From: Atherinomorus stipes
Taxonomy: Eukaryota > Chordata > Actinopteri > Atheriniformes > Atherinidae
NCBI GenBank assembly: GCA_023101725.1
Contig: JALJCO010008708.1
Location: 186,001 to 250,000, forward strand
DNA: 64,000 bases
Direction: 5' to 3'
Position 1 is the stretch's first letter. Every line of letters begins with the position of its first letter. The notes below the pieces were generated by a model. The model ran no database searches and had not been told where the DNA came from. It saw nothing but the letters and a program-made list of their open reading frames with translations. Both the position numbers and the translations under genes were made by a program. Below, in pieces: positions 1 through 11,328 of this stretch.

Positions 1-237
1 CATCAGCTGAGGCTGATGAAAAAATATTGGTATGGGTATCGACCGTAAAAAATCTGTATCAGTCAGATTCTGGAACAGAAAAAACCTGCACAAACCTGGT
101 TCAGTTCAAAGTAATGTTTAAAAATGAGTCATGAGAAAATATCTGGCGGAGAGGAACTGATTATCCATATAATTCACAAATGTACCATGTATTACTACTG
201 TGATATCTAGTAGTAGTAGAATGTATAGTTTTAAACA
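1..237. other. Upstream flank, no gene seen
   Basis: AT-rich sequence with no supportable coding frame. The first 60 bases carry a short 'tatgggtatcgacc' stretch resembling the ends of the many GATA/TCGAT-rich MITEs in the window, but too little is present to classify it. Confidence 0.4.
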
Positions 238-440
238 GGGGGTGCTCAACTCCGGTCTTAGAGAGCTACTACACCTCCCCAACACACCTGAATCAAACGG
301 CTGATTCCCTCATGCACGTCATCCAGCTCTGCAGAGGCTGCTAACCAGCCTTCGTTTGATTCAGGTGTGTTGGAGAAGAGACGCAACCCAAACGTGGAGG
401 ATGGTAGCTCTCCAGGACTGGACTCTGGCCCCCCTGCTTT
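238..440. mobile_element. Palindromic non-autonomous DNA transposon (MITE)
   Basis: The two ends are diverged inverted copies: 'gtgctcaactccggtc' at the left and 'ctccaggactggactctgg' at the right. A perfect 19-bp internal inverted repeat lies at 281-299 and 353-371 (core 'cacctgaatcaaacg'). There is no coding capacity. The 'aacacacctgaatcaaa' motif is shared with the element at 16062-16595, and this end structure is a very common teleost repeat. The superfamily was not determined. Confidence 0.7.
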
Positions 441-659
441 CCATGAACGAATAATATAGTCTTCTAAATATAGTAATAGACAATGTACAGTCATGAAAAA
501 AATGTTGCTTTCTCATTTTATTTGGTCATTTTAATGCCTGGTGATGCCAAAAATACATTTCTCTGGACAAATATAACAACAAAAACAGCTGATAAGAGTT
601 TAATCTAAGAACTGATATCTAGCTGTTTTCATGCTTTTCTTTATAAGTGATTTTAGCTA

Positions 660-1004
660 TTAAAGGTACAGCATGTAAAAAATCAAAAGTCAATGGCAGA
701 AAAATGTGATATATAATCCAAAACTGTGTTTCTATTGATGTGTAATCGCTGCACTAGAACAGCTGTTATATGTTTATTTTCTCAGAATGAGTCATTTATA
801 TTGACTTGCTGGGCGGTGCACATATGGAGGCTGCCATATTTGTTCCACTAATTTTTACTACAGTGTCCCTGAATGGACAAAACAATGTGGGTAAAGTGAG
901 AACTCTGAACTTTAATATGAAGTCATTTGAAAGAAAACATCTTTTCTTTTAAATACCCATCTTTACCACTAGATGTCAGTAATTCTCACATACTGTACCT
1001 TTAA
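660..1004 (+). mobile_element. TTAA-flanked MITE, internally deleted copy
   Basis: Inverted termini 'ttaaaggtacagcatgta' and 'acatactgtacctttaa' bound 345 bp. A longer copy (539 bp) lies at 10790-11328 and a reversed fragment at 57440-57576. Relative to the longer copy this one lacks about 195 bp near its right third. The TTAA at both outer edges would fit a piggyBac-type target, but the terminal bases are not diagnostic. Confidence 0.75.
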
Positions 1005-1504
1005 GTTCTTACATCAGTATCTGGATAAGCAGTACGTTTTCCATCTCGTTTTCAGCTTGCATCGAGGTATAAGGACTGAAATTCATTGTAGGGGTCTTTA
1101 ATATTTATTTATTCATTTGTTATGAATGTGAACTTTGGTACCATCCTTTTTAATTTTTTTTATGCAAGTCTGAAATAAATAAGTAAAGAAGAAGAAAGAA
1201 GGGCCCAGGTGAGATTAGCCCAGACTCCCAGGTGGGAATCACGTGCACATGCAGGACCCCCCCACACCATCACATCTATAATTCAAGAAAGATATTGAAC
1301 CGCTATCACTGCGTTTACAGTTTTCAACAACATAAAAGTGATATTTGCAGATCAAATTATTTTTAAAGTTTTTCCATTAAAGAGAATTTAGCTTTTTTTT
1401 TAAACCACGATGAAATCGCGCGATAATTTGCGTCAAAACATCGGTGGGGGCCGCGAGTTATCGCACAATTTCGGACTGAGATTTCCAGTCTAACTGGATT
1501 CAAA
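1005..1504. other. Intergenic, no clear feature
   Basis: AT-rich sequence with a short purine stretch near 1180-1205 and a CpG-containing stretch at 1409-1480. No gene, RNA or complete repeat could be supported. Confidence 0.4.
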
Positions 1505-2013
1505 GTCGTACTTCCTAGCGCGTGTTCATGCGAGTTCATGACACTACGGAAGCCGCGGCGTTCAGCGCCTACTCTGCTGATAATGCAAGCATAGAAGAAG
1601 AAATTAGCTGTTTACATTGTGCTAAGAGCGAACGAGCTGCAGACAAACACCAGAGGGGTTTGATATTGATTTTAAACAAAGAAAGAACACGCTCTTCTGC
1701 CGCGGCTTCTGTAGTGTTGTGAACGCGCATGTAGGAAGTACGATGTTCTACAGTTTAGGCTCTAAAAATCTACTAATCGAGTAAATTCTGGACGCTACCC
1801 ACTCAGGACATCTGGATTACATTGGACGAGCAGTATGGAGGAATATTGACAAGTTTTTGTGGACTTTTATGGTTTCAGGCATCAGTGAATCCCATTATAT
1901 GAAAAATCTCCGGCTGCATTTGAGATATTAAAAAAGTGCTCCAGAGTCTTGCTCAGCATGAGGATGAGGAGAAGATGAAGGACCATCATTCTGTGGGTGT
2001 ACTATTCCTTTAA
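1505..2013 (+). mobile_element. Half copy of long-inverted-repeat MITE
   Basis: Positions 1780-2013 match, on the same strand, the right arm of the element at 34241-35446 (shared 'acccactcaggaca', 'ggattacattggacgagcag', terminal 'attcctttaa'). Positions 1505-1745 contain an inverted repeat: 'cgtacttcctagcgcgtg' on the left against 'gcgcatgtaggaagtacg' on the right, with 'ccgcgg' pairing inside. The left terminal arm is missing, so this is a partial copy. Confidence 0.7.
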
Positions 2014-3076
2014 AGACTCATCAGGGTCTCACTTTGGTTACAAGTCATCAGCAAAGTCAAATAAAAAACTTTATTGTCACTAATGGTTTCAGTTATTTTA
2101 TGTTGGAGCTGTGAAAGAAACGTGAGGAAAGTCCGTTTGCTTCAAAGGGTTTTTATCTGGAGTTATCTCCAACACCAACAATAAACCCGATAAGGAACCC
2201 CCCCACCCCCCAGGTCACACAGGGGGCTGCAGTGAAAGAGGTTTGGGATTTTGGAGACCTCAGTTTTTCTTTCTACCTTGTGGGCCCTTTCCAAGTCGAG
2301 GCCTCGTGTTCTGCCACCGTGAAGCTCCACCCTCACCTCCAGTCCTGATTTTCAGGAGCGGCTGCGTCTCGTCTCGTCTGGTCTGGACTCAGGGCTGGAA
2401 GTCCCTGCTCCACGCTCCACCCCTGGTGTTCCTGATCTCCAGGTCTTTGTCCCCGGAACTCGCACTCGCACCGAGGCTTTCTACTCGCATCTGGATCCCA
2501 GTACGACTCGCAAACAGCCCAGCGGTCCGGAGCTGGAGAAACCACGGCGTCTTCAAGTTTGGAAAGAAAGACGAGCAGAAGAAATCCAACTTTTTCTGGT
2601 TTAGTTTTTCCCTCTTTCTGCAGCCTGCTGTCCTCCCCGTGGTTTATGCTTTCGTCGAGGCTGTGAAGCAGAAGTGTGACTGAGATTGTTTAAGAAGAGA
2701 AAAAAAAGTTTTTACTCGTTGAAGAACGCAGTTTCTCCGCATATTCTTGTTTTTTTTTCTTTCTAAATCGAGTCTGGTACTCGGTATTTAACAGGCGTAT
2801 CTGTCGCTTTTTAACGGACGACTTTTGAGCAGGCTTTAGAGTTATTTTCGGTGGGTTTTTTTCTCAGGAGAAGTTGCAGAGCTGGCCTCAGAGCTGCGGT
2901 GAATGAAGTATCTGTTGAACTGAAGAAATCAGCGCGTCTCCATGAGGAAACTCAGCGTGGGAGTCGCGTAAACTTTGTCCTGTATTACGCACACCTGAGC
3001 TACCGTACACTCGTTCCCCCCACCTTTTTCTTCTGAAATTGTTTTTTATATTTAGTTTTTGTCCTAATCTGACAAC
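2014..3076 (+). promoter_or_regulatory. Presumed promoter and 5' UTR of glypican
   Basis: This is the stretch immediately upstream of the glypican start codon. From about 2250 to 2660 it is richer in G+C than the surrounding DNA and contains CpGs. A T-rich interval follows up to 3070. No convincing TATA box was seen and no transcription start can be fixed from sequence. If the 5' UTR reaches upstream of 2851, it contains a 61-codon upstream ORF (2851-3036), out of frame with the glypican start and closing 40 bp before it. That could damp translation, but this is inference. Confidence 0.4.
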
Positions 3077-3233
3077 ATGAAGACGCTGTTGGTGCTGTGT
3101 GTGGTTTGCACGCTGGTCGTGCTCTCTGTTTCGGGGACTGCGGAGCCAAAGTTGAAAAACTGTAATGAAGTTCGAGCCGCTTTCAGCTCCAAAGGCTTCA
3201 ACATTAACGACGTCCCCAACAAAGGAATCAACG
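3077..3233 (+). CDS. gpc4: Glypican, exon 1 coding part (GPC4-like)
   Basis: This exon encodes the first 52 residues plus one base of a glypican, a GPI-anchored cell-surface heparan sulfate proteoglycan core that modulates Wnt, FGF, BMP and Hedgehog signalling. Residues 1-20 are a hydrophobic signal peptide (MKTLLVLCVVCTLVVLSVSG). The mature start carries KNCNEVR, where Cys29 is the first invariant glypican cysteine, followed by SKGFN and the ING that ends the exon. The ATG has A at -3. The exon ends at G3233 followed by gtgagt, an almost ideal donor, in phase 1, which matches the exon at 56395. SKGFN..D.P and ING resemble GPC4 from memory; GPC6 and GPC1 have AKGFS and ISG/IAG there. Family membership is very secure; the paralogue is probable but not proven. 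Reading past 3233 gives a false 107-residue frame. Confidence 0.9.
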
Positions 3234-3640
3234 GTGAGTTTTTCTGCTTTGCTTTTCACCTTAAACAAGGGATTTTAAAGGGGGAAAAGAAGGAAGAGTG
3301 GGGGTGGAAAGTAGACCGCCCCCCCTCCACCCACGGGGGTTTGCCGGTGGTCCTTTTGACTATTTCTTTCTTTTTAAACATTTTAAGTTTGCAAAGTTAG
3401 CCCAAAGAGGGGCTCTTTAAAACACCAAAAAGTAAATTTTCTTTGTGTTTTTTATGTCTCACTGTGAGCTACAGTAAATACAAACAGCTGTTTCTTATTT
3501 ACAACTAACTTTTGCAGGTTTTTAGTAGTTTTTAAAGAGAAAAAACGCTTTGAAGTTTTGGTACTTTACGTGGAAGCTGAAATGGTTAAACTGTCACTTC
3601 AGTAAGAGGACATTTCGTCCCAATTTAAACCGAATTAAAC

Positions 3641-4167
3641 ATCCCTTACCAAAAAGAAGCATTCCTTAAGTACATGCCATTATCCCCCAAGTGTACTTTT
3701 ATTTACCAAGTACACTGATACCAATGTACTAGCAGTATACAAACAAGTATACTTCTTTAGTAAGTATTTAAAAGTATACTGAAAGTAATCTTTTTGTTAT
3801 AATGTTAGTTTTCTTCGACAAAAACTTAAAGCTTTCTTTTACTTTTAGAAATTACACTTTCAAGTATACTAAAGTACACTTTTAAGTTGACTAAAAGTAA
3901 TATATGAGATGTGAACCGGGGGTTTTCAAAAAGGATTTAAAAACATGATAGAATGTACTTCTTGCAGTACGCCACAAAGAAACCAGTATGTGTGAAAATG
4001 TACTGTGTATGTACGACTATTAAAGCGTATCTTTCAAAAGTTTAAATATAAGGATTGGCTAAATATAGTTAACTTTAAGTATATTTTTGATAAAACTGAA
4101 AGTATACTGTCTTATTTAAAGTTTAAAATGAGTATACTTCAAGCATACTTACTTTTTGGTAAGGGAT
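3641..4167. mobile_element. MITE with CCCTTACCAAAAA termini
   Basis: The terminal inverted repeats are 'atcccttaccaaaaag' at the left and 'ctttttggtaagggat' at the right, enclosing 527 bp. The interior is AT-rich, with recurrent 'aagtatactt' and 'aagtacactt' motifs on both strands. No transposase remnant is present. This is a typical non-autonomous fish DNA transposon of undetermined superfamily. Confidence 0.8.
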
Positions 4168-5083
4168 ATCAACATGTTTTTCACTTTTTTAACCTTTTAT
4201 ATTTTTTAGTAAAAGTAAACTTTTCTACATGAAGCTTTGAAACGTGGATACATACATGCACGTGTCGCTGGCAACACTTCACCTCTCCGTTGGGTAAACA
4301 TAATCTTCATCTAGGAAATACTTGTAGGTAATTCATAACAATAAGGAGGTATAATCAAGCGTGTAGCCCAGCTCCCCACTGAATGAAGCCTTTCCAGTGT
4401 TTATTTCCAGGCTTCCTCAGAAGAGACTCCTATGGCTGTGAAGTGTTGGCAGCCGGCTGTGATTTAGTAAACATTCCTGCACATTGTGAACAAGGCTTAC
4501 AGATTTCTCCTCACCCTCTGGGTTTTGTTTTTGCTCTGCGGTTCAAGCTTGTTCCTTTTGTGTGAGAGCTGTGCGTCCTCCTGCAGGGCGAGCACATGAC
4601 AGGATGCATCTATGGAGGAGCTGATATGTTCGTAATCAGAGGGGCAATCGATGAAGCCAATCATGGGTTAAAGCAAAGTAATGGAAACTTGGGAAGGGGG
4701 GGGTCTTACAGTAAAGGTTTGAGGGGAGCAGGGGTAAAAAGGGAGGGGGGTGAAATTCCATTATGACTTGCTTGCTTAACCCCCACCCCCAACCCCACCT
4801 CCTCACATTTCCTTTTAATTTTTTTATGGTGGTTAGAATAAATGTCCGCTGCATATTCGGACCCTTAAATTCACTTCGGTTTGTTTGCAGCACGATGTTC
4901 TTGTATAAGATTATACAAGTAGGTCACCCAGTCTACTGACTCACCGTTAATCTAATTTTTTAGTCATTTTGAAGCATACGATTAACTGAATTATCATTTT
5001 GCCACCACTACTTCCTCAGCTTAGATATTTTAATCCTCCACTAATTCTACATTTGTTTCGTAACAAGTTTATTTTGCTTATAG
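4168..5083. other. Intronic, no gene seen
   Basis: Mixed-composition intron with short G and C runs (about 4693-4800). The only open frames are short and without recognisable motifs. Confidence 0.4.
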
Positions 5084-5940
5084 GCGCTTTCGGACTGTAG
5101 AAACCTTTTGGATTTCCTAGAATCTTTTCGGGAACCAGGCTAATTTTTGGTTTGTCGCATTCGGAGAGAGAGGTTCTAAGAACGCAGTTCCTGTAACTCC
5201 CCGTCTGGAGTTCAGTTATCAGAACGACCCTCCCCATCGGTCTGCGTTGGCACATGAGGGAGGATCTTGATGGGAACCATGTTTGATGCAATCGTCTGCG
5301 ACCGAGACACATTTATGCCCCAGATCATCAAAACTGAGGTTTGTGAAATGATAGTTTGTGGCAGATGATGTCTTATTTAGAGGCTGCACGCGGTTGCCCG
5401 CATCACTGCCATTATATCGGACATACGCTGATCTGGAGTGGATCCACATATCTCCTGTAGGAATTCAAGTTGCACCAAAACTGTCTGGGTGAGGAAATGA
5501 ACGGGTTTGATGCTAGAAGATAGATCCAGATTGAAAAAAAACGTGCTTTCCCTTTAAGTTTATACTGCGGTCAAGGTATGAAGGTATGACGGAAAATGTA
5601 ATGGTTTTCATAGCGCTGCGTATTTGTACGGTGGTGTACTTTGACACCGGCACATCCCTGCTGTCACTAAAGTGTCCGTGCGTAAACAAGACGGACGTGA
5701 TACAAATGAGCGTGATGATGGAAAGCTGGTAAGCTAGCTTTATAATAGCGTTGCATAAAAGACATGAGAAACCTCAGTTTGTATCAGATGATCTGGGGCA
5801 TAAATTTGTCTCTGTCTCAGACGATTGCGTTAAACATGGTTCCTATCGAGGGGGAAGGTAGTTCTGATCACTAAACTCCAAACGGGGAGTGACAGGAACT
5901 GATCCTAGAACCGTTCTGTCTGAATGTGCCTTATTTTAAA
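5084..5940. mobile_element. Palindromic MITE of the AGGCGCTTT family
   Basis: The left end reads 'aggcgctttcggactg'. Two long arms are inverted copies of each other: 5157-5350 and 5765-5930 share 'cagatgatctggggcataaa' and 'ggttctaagaacgcag'-like segments in opposite orientation. The right terminus appears lost. A fragment of the same family lies at 42620-42842, and a third member at 44150-45945 has been converted into a 78-bp minisatellite. No coding capacity. Confidence 0.75.
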
Positions 5941-6834
5941 AACAGAAAGGAAAAAAGGCCCAGACTTATCTTTCTGGGTCCCTTTTGCTTTGCCTGGCGG
6001 GTTTGTGATGTTAAATGTCATTGAAATCCCCAAACAAGCCTGAATGGGTCAGATTTAATTGTCTTGCATTTCTGGGTTTTGAAAGGGGGGGGGGGGCGTG
6101 AATGAAGGTGGTGTTATTGTTTAAGTTTGTGTGTTACACACACAAGTGGCTTTTCCTTACAGCGAACTCCTGGTGTGTGTCTGGGCTGTAAGCATTGCCA
6201 GCCTCAATGAGCGGCTCTTTGTCACTGATAGACACGGAGATAATTGATCCATTGAGGGGGAAAAGGAAAAAAAGGTAGAGTGTAAGTCTGCGGGGTGAGT
6301 TGTGGTTAATGGGTTATGCTTCAGGTGAAGTACGGAAGTTTTCCAGGGATTTGTATCCCGTCCAGGAGGTTTACAATCCAGCCACAAAATGTAGTTTATT
6401 CAGCGACTATCCATCATAAGCCCATTATTTATCATATTTTCATCATGATAAACATCACTATCACTGCTATGTTGCTGAAGATTTCCAGTTTGACCTGGAA
6501 ATGATGATGAGGATGCTTCTTGTCCAACTTGCCACCAAACAGGGCTTAAATTGAAGATGATGTCCAATCAGGAGCAGCAAAAGATCAACAAGTGAGCAGA
6601 AAAAGAAGAAAAATAATGGTCCTTTATGGCTGGAATAAAGAAAGTTGTTTTTTTCACGGACCCAATACTAGAGAAGGGCATATCGATACCCTGAAGTCGA
6701 TACTGCGATACCCACAAGACAAAATATCGCAATCGATACTTTTTTGAGTATCATGATACCACTGTACAGATATGAAACATGCAGTTTGTTTCCACTCCTG
6801 AAAGTGTTAAGCAAAGAAATGATGTAAAAGCAGC
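5941..6834. other. Intronic, no gene seen
   Basis: A G run lies near 6086-6097. At 6677-6765 there is a 'tatcgatacc' / 'ggtatcatgata'-like stretch resembling the ends of the MITEs found elsewhere, but it could not be bounded. Confidence 0.4.
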
Positions 6835-7866
6835 CAGATTCTAGCTTCTGTATCACATGATGGTGGTAGCCTATCAGATTCTAGGTTCTGTATCACATGA
6901 TGGTGGTAGCCTATCAGATTCTAGCTTCTGTATCACATGATGGTGGTAGCCTATCAGATTCTAGCTTCTGTATCACATGATGGTGGTAGCCTATCAGATT
7001 CTAGCTTCTGTATCACATGATGGTGGTAGCCTATCAGATATCAGATTCTAGCTTCTGTATCACATGATGATGGTAGCCTATCAGATTCTAGCTTCTGCGT
7101 CACATGATGGCGGTAGCCTATCAGATTCTAGCTTCTGCGTCACATGATGGTGGTAGCCTATCAGAGTCTAGCTTCTGTATCACATGATGGTGGTAGCCTA
7201 TCAGATTCTAGCTTCTGTATCACATGATGGTGGTAGCCTATCAGATTCTAGCTTCTGGATCACATGATGGTGGTAGCCTATCAGATTCTAGCTTCTGTAT
7301 CACATGATGGTGGTAGCCTATCAGATTCTAGCTTCTGGATCACATGATGGTGGTAGCCTATCAGATTCTAGCTTCTGTGCCACATGATGGTGGTAGCCTA
7401 TCAGATTCTAGTTTCTGTATCGCATGATGGTGGTAGCCTATCAGATTCTAGCTTCTGTGTCACATGATGGTGGTAGCCTATCAGATTCTAGCTTCTGCAT
7501 CACATGATGGTGGTAGCCTATCAGATACTAGCTTCTGTATCGCATGATGGTGGTAGCCTATCAGATTCTAGCTTCTGTGTCACATGATGGTGGTAGCCTA
7601 TCAGATTCTAGCTTCTGTGTCACATGGTGGTGGTAGCCTATCAGATTCTAGCTTCTGTGTCACATGATGGTGGTAGCCTATCAGATTCTAGCTTCTGTGT
7701 CACATGGTGGTGGTAGCCTATCAGATTCTAGCTTCTGTATCACATGATGGCGGTAGCCCATCAGATTCTAGCTTCTGTATCACATGATGGTGGTAGCCTA
7801 TCAGATTCTAGCTTCTGTATCACATGATGGTGGTAGCCTATCAGATTCTAGCTTCTGTATCACATG
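6835..7866. repeat. 40-bp minisatellite, about 26 copies
   Basis: Head-to-tail array of a 40-bp unit containing 'cagattctagcttctg' followed by 'cacatgatggtggtagc'. Units are more than about 90% alike; most variation is at the two bases before 'cacatg' (tat, tgt, gga, cgt). One 8-bp partial duplication interrupts the phase at about 7036-7044. The unit length is not a multiple of three and stop codons recur, so it is not coding. Each unit holds one CACATG E-box-like hexamer. Confidence 0.95.
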
Positions 7867-8857
7867 TAACCTGTACTTAAGTTACATTTTGTTACCGCTC
7901 ATCTCTACAAAAAACCAGCAGTGTTGCAGTCGTTATGTGAGGAATGTAAATGCTGGTAGTAATAAATTCTGTTTTCTGGTTCTGGTCGGCCTTTATGGCG
8001 CTTTATCTATGGTTAAATCCGTTTTAAATCATTTTAGCCTCATAATCTGACAGCGAAGGCGGTCTTGGAACATGATGTCTGGATGCTGACTGGGATTAAA
8101 ACAATATTTTAACTAAAAGATGACAGATAATTGATCAAAACTTGCAGAAAAAAGGCTTTAAGTTTTAGTGGTTGATGAAGGTGTTAAATAATTTCATGTT
8201 GTGGAGACGTTGCTTCATATCTGGAGTTGGGTTGATCTAACATGTTATCAGAATGTTCCCACTGACATAATTAGCCTTTTTCTGGAGCGAGCAGACTAAT
8301 ACGGCAATGATGACACACTTTCAGCATTACCCACCCTTTCCTTCCAATTTTCCCATAATTAGTTTATATTTGATAAATGTTAACCCCCTTTTGGTGCAGA
8401 CATCACAAACCAAATTTGTGAAATATGAGTCTTTATTGGAGACATGGGATTCAAAAATTGCATTTCTCACCGCAAACATCTTGTGTTATTGTTGGCAGTG
8501 TGGAGATAAGAATGTTTGTTACCGTTGAAATTACTCGCAGGCTCATCCCAAGCCAGGCTGGAGATTCAATAAAGATGTTTTAATGCAGTAAAAGTGAAGT
8601 GGAAACCGTGATTGCTGAGGCAGAATGAAGTGACACAGAGGAAGAGCGAATTCCTCGTTTATCCCATGGTGTCAGTCCTTTACCGCTCTCATGGACCTGG
8701 TTCAAGACCTCGTTTCCAGGCTTCGTGTCTATGAGGATGATTTGTTTCGGGTCCTGTGGTTAAATACTTCACATAAATGGGAAAGAAATTATACCAAGAC
8801 TCTTAATGATGAAAGATAATGCTGGTGATCATGAAGAATGTAAACGGTGGTTTTTAT
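7867..8857. other. Intronic, with a reversed fragment of a dispersed repeat
   Basis: Positions about 7960-8110 match in reverse the repeat shared by 20940-21365 and 36360-36715 (shared 'gctgactgggattaaa' in reverse). The remainder shows no gene or element that could be bounded. Confidence 0.45.
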
Positions 8858-9613
8858 TAGGGGTGCACGATATTGGAATTTTGGCCGATAGCCGATATTT
8901 TAAAACTCATGTGACTGATAACCGATATCAACACCGATATTAAAGCTGAAAACAATAAGCAGTCATTGCAAATAGTAGTTTTTTTTTTAATTCATTTCCA
9001 ACACTTAAGAATAGGGGTGGGGAAAAAATATCAATACGCTAAAATATCAAGAGATTTTCAAATGCCGATATCAAATCAATATTTAAAAATGTGGTGTCGA
9101 TCTATTTTACTTACAAAATCTCATAAGATTTCATCGTCCTTTTACAAAATTGCACCATATTTTGTGAATTCTCGTGAGATTTCGTAACGGAACGATAAAA
9201 TATTGCAAGATTTCGTTAGTAAAATAGATCGATACCGCGTTTTTAAATGTCAATATATTAGCATATGAAAATATCGCGATATTTTTGTGAATTTTTGCGA
9301 GATTTTGTGACAAAATGATAAAATATTGTGAGATTTCGTTAGTAAAATAGACTGATACCGCATTTTTAAATGTCAACATGATATCAGCATATGAAAATAT
9401 CGCGATATTTTAGTCTATTAATTTTTTCCCCACCTCTAGTCTTTAGAAGTCTGTAAAAAAGAAGTTTTTGAAGAAGAAGTTTGAGTTTTTTTTAGACTTT
9501 AGAAACAGCGGAATGATCGGTTGAATATCGGGGAGTGGCTGATGTTGGATACTCAGTTTTTAGGCTGATATACGCTGAAACCGATAAAGGGCTGATTATA
9601 ACGTACATCTCTA
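8858..9613 (+). mobile_element. Composite hAT MITE (outer plus inner palindrome)
   Basis: The outer element runs from 'taggggtgcacgatattgg' to 'acgtacatctcta' and is flanked by an 8-bp near-duplication, gtttttat at 8850-8857 and gtttttac at 9614-9621. That is the hallmark length for hAT transposition. Inside, from about 9012 to 9437, sits a second palindromic element ('taggggtggggaaaaaatat' to 'attttttccccacctcta'), rich in 'gatattttcatatgc' and 'atcgatctattttac' motifs in both orientations. The same outer/inner junction recurs at 29170, 37441, 54060 and 62117. Confidence 0.85.
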
Positions 9614-10789
9614 GTTTTTACAGTGTGTGCGTCTGTTAACGGTGTGTATTTTTGCTGAGCAGCTCGTTGGATGCTGTGATGAATGCTGGAAGGTATCTGC
9701 TGCACAGCTGCAGCAAAGACCGACTCTTCAGGCAGCGAGTGAAGTGAAGCAGTTAATTCCAACCAGGCTGCTTTCTGCCATTTTAAAGGCTATTCATTGC
9801 AGAGTTGGACTGTGCGATTCAGGGGAGAGAAAGAAGAAGGGAGATCTGCTTTGGCTAACTCTGGCAGCCAGGCTCGATGTCATGCTTCAGGTATGGAACA
9901 ATCAGAGATCAAAGAGAAGTGGGTCGCTCTCCCTCCCGTCAGCACGTGGATCATCCGCTGTTCATAATCAGCGCGGTGCATTATGGCTGAAACTCGAAGC
10001 GTGCATGACCTCAGCGCGTCGGCCTGCCGGTGAGCCGGAGACATTCTGCAGTCGGGCATTGTGAGCCGGTGGCAGCGTTCCTGCATCGCAGCGCTTTGGG
10101 AAATCGCAGGTTGTTGTTGCAGCGACGTTCTGCAGATTAGATAAGAGCAGGGAAACCAGGGCACGCAGTCTGAGGGGGTTAAACAAGTCCAAAGATCAGC
10201 GTTTGAGTGGCTTTGCTCTTTTAATGATTAACTAATAAACCAGCAGTTAATGTCTCACCTGTTTCTCGGGGCTTTTTCTCGCCTGGATTACAAAGTTCTG
10301 CTTGTAGAAAGTTCACTCATAAGCTGTTCTCTGGATCGTTTCTGCAGCACTGAAGGAGAATTGGATCAGATTTACCTGTTTTCAGTGATGTTGATAGGAT
10401 TTCAGTGTAATGAGTAGTGATGTGCGGATCGATACTGAAATAAATCAATGTAAGGGAGGATTTCTGTATCACAAGGACCCAGTTTTATCAATCAACCTTT
10501 GTTTTCATTTGTTTAGTAGCTGGATTTATCTGAATTGTACAACCAGCAGGAACGATGACTTAGTTTTTTCTGAGAGAAAAAAAAAAAGACTCCTTACATC
10601 CATTTCAACCGCGAGCAGACTCGCGTGTTATGCGCATGTGCAGCTGTAGTCGGTATGAAAAACTTATCCAACTGCTGGGGTTTGCAGGAGTGCACGGTGC
10701 TCCAAGCAAACAAACTATAACAGGTAACTATGATCACTAAACCGGCCGCAGATGTAAAACGGCAGCATTACAGGACATTAAAACGGAAC
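9614..10789. other. Intronic, no gene seen
   Basis: Near-average composition with CpGs at 9900-10150. A 145-codon frame at 9627-10064 has no recognisable motif, signal peptide or flanking splice logic. At 10417-10440 'gtgatgtgcggatcgatac' resembles a hAT-type MITE terminus, but no matching right end was found. Confidence 0.4.
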
Positions 10790-11328
10790 TTAAAGGTGCA
10801 GTATGCAAAAAATCAAAGGTCAGAGGCAGAAAAATGTGATATATAATTCATAACTGTGTTCAATTGATGTGTAATTGCTGCACTAGAACAGCTGTTATGT
10901 TTATTTTCTTAGAATGAGTCATTTATATCTACTTGCTGGGTGGTGCACACATGAAGGCTGCCATATTTGTTCCACCATTTTTACTACGGTGTCCCTGAAT
11001 GGACAAAACGCTGTGTATGAAGTAAGAACCCTCTGAACTGTAAAACTGCTGAGCCAGCCTTATTTAATGGGAGTTTGAGACTGTTTGGGATCAGTAATGT
11101 CTTAAATCACATTAGAAATAGTTCCTCATAGTCCAGTCACAGCTACATCTGAGACCACTGATCCACTCATGAAAACATCTTTATGTCTGGGAGGATTTTG
11201 GCCACTAATGGCCACCGTACATTCACAACAGTGCTGGAATATGAAGTCATTTGAAAGAAAACATCTTTTCTTACGAATACCCATCTTTACCACTAGATGT
11301 CAGTAATTCTTGCACACTGTACCTTTAA
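10790..11328 (+). mobile_element. TTAA-flanked MITE, longer copy
   Basis: Termini are 'ttaaaggtgcagtatgc' and 'gcacactgtacctttaa', 539 bp apart. The copy is collinear with the one at 660-1004 but retains an extra internal block at about 11040-11235 and is therefore closer to full length. No open frame of note. Confidence 0.75.

Noticed and set aside
2243..2683. 146-codon frame upstream of the glypican start
   Set aside because: No recognisable motif, opposite-strand frames of similar quality and a position in the presumed promoter or 5' UTR. Explained by G+C-rich composition.
3234..3400. 107-codon frame from the glypican start
   Set aside because: It continues past a consensus donor (gtgagt at 3234) into intron. 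The correct continuation is at 56395.
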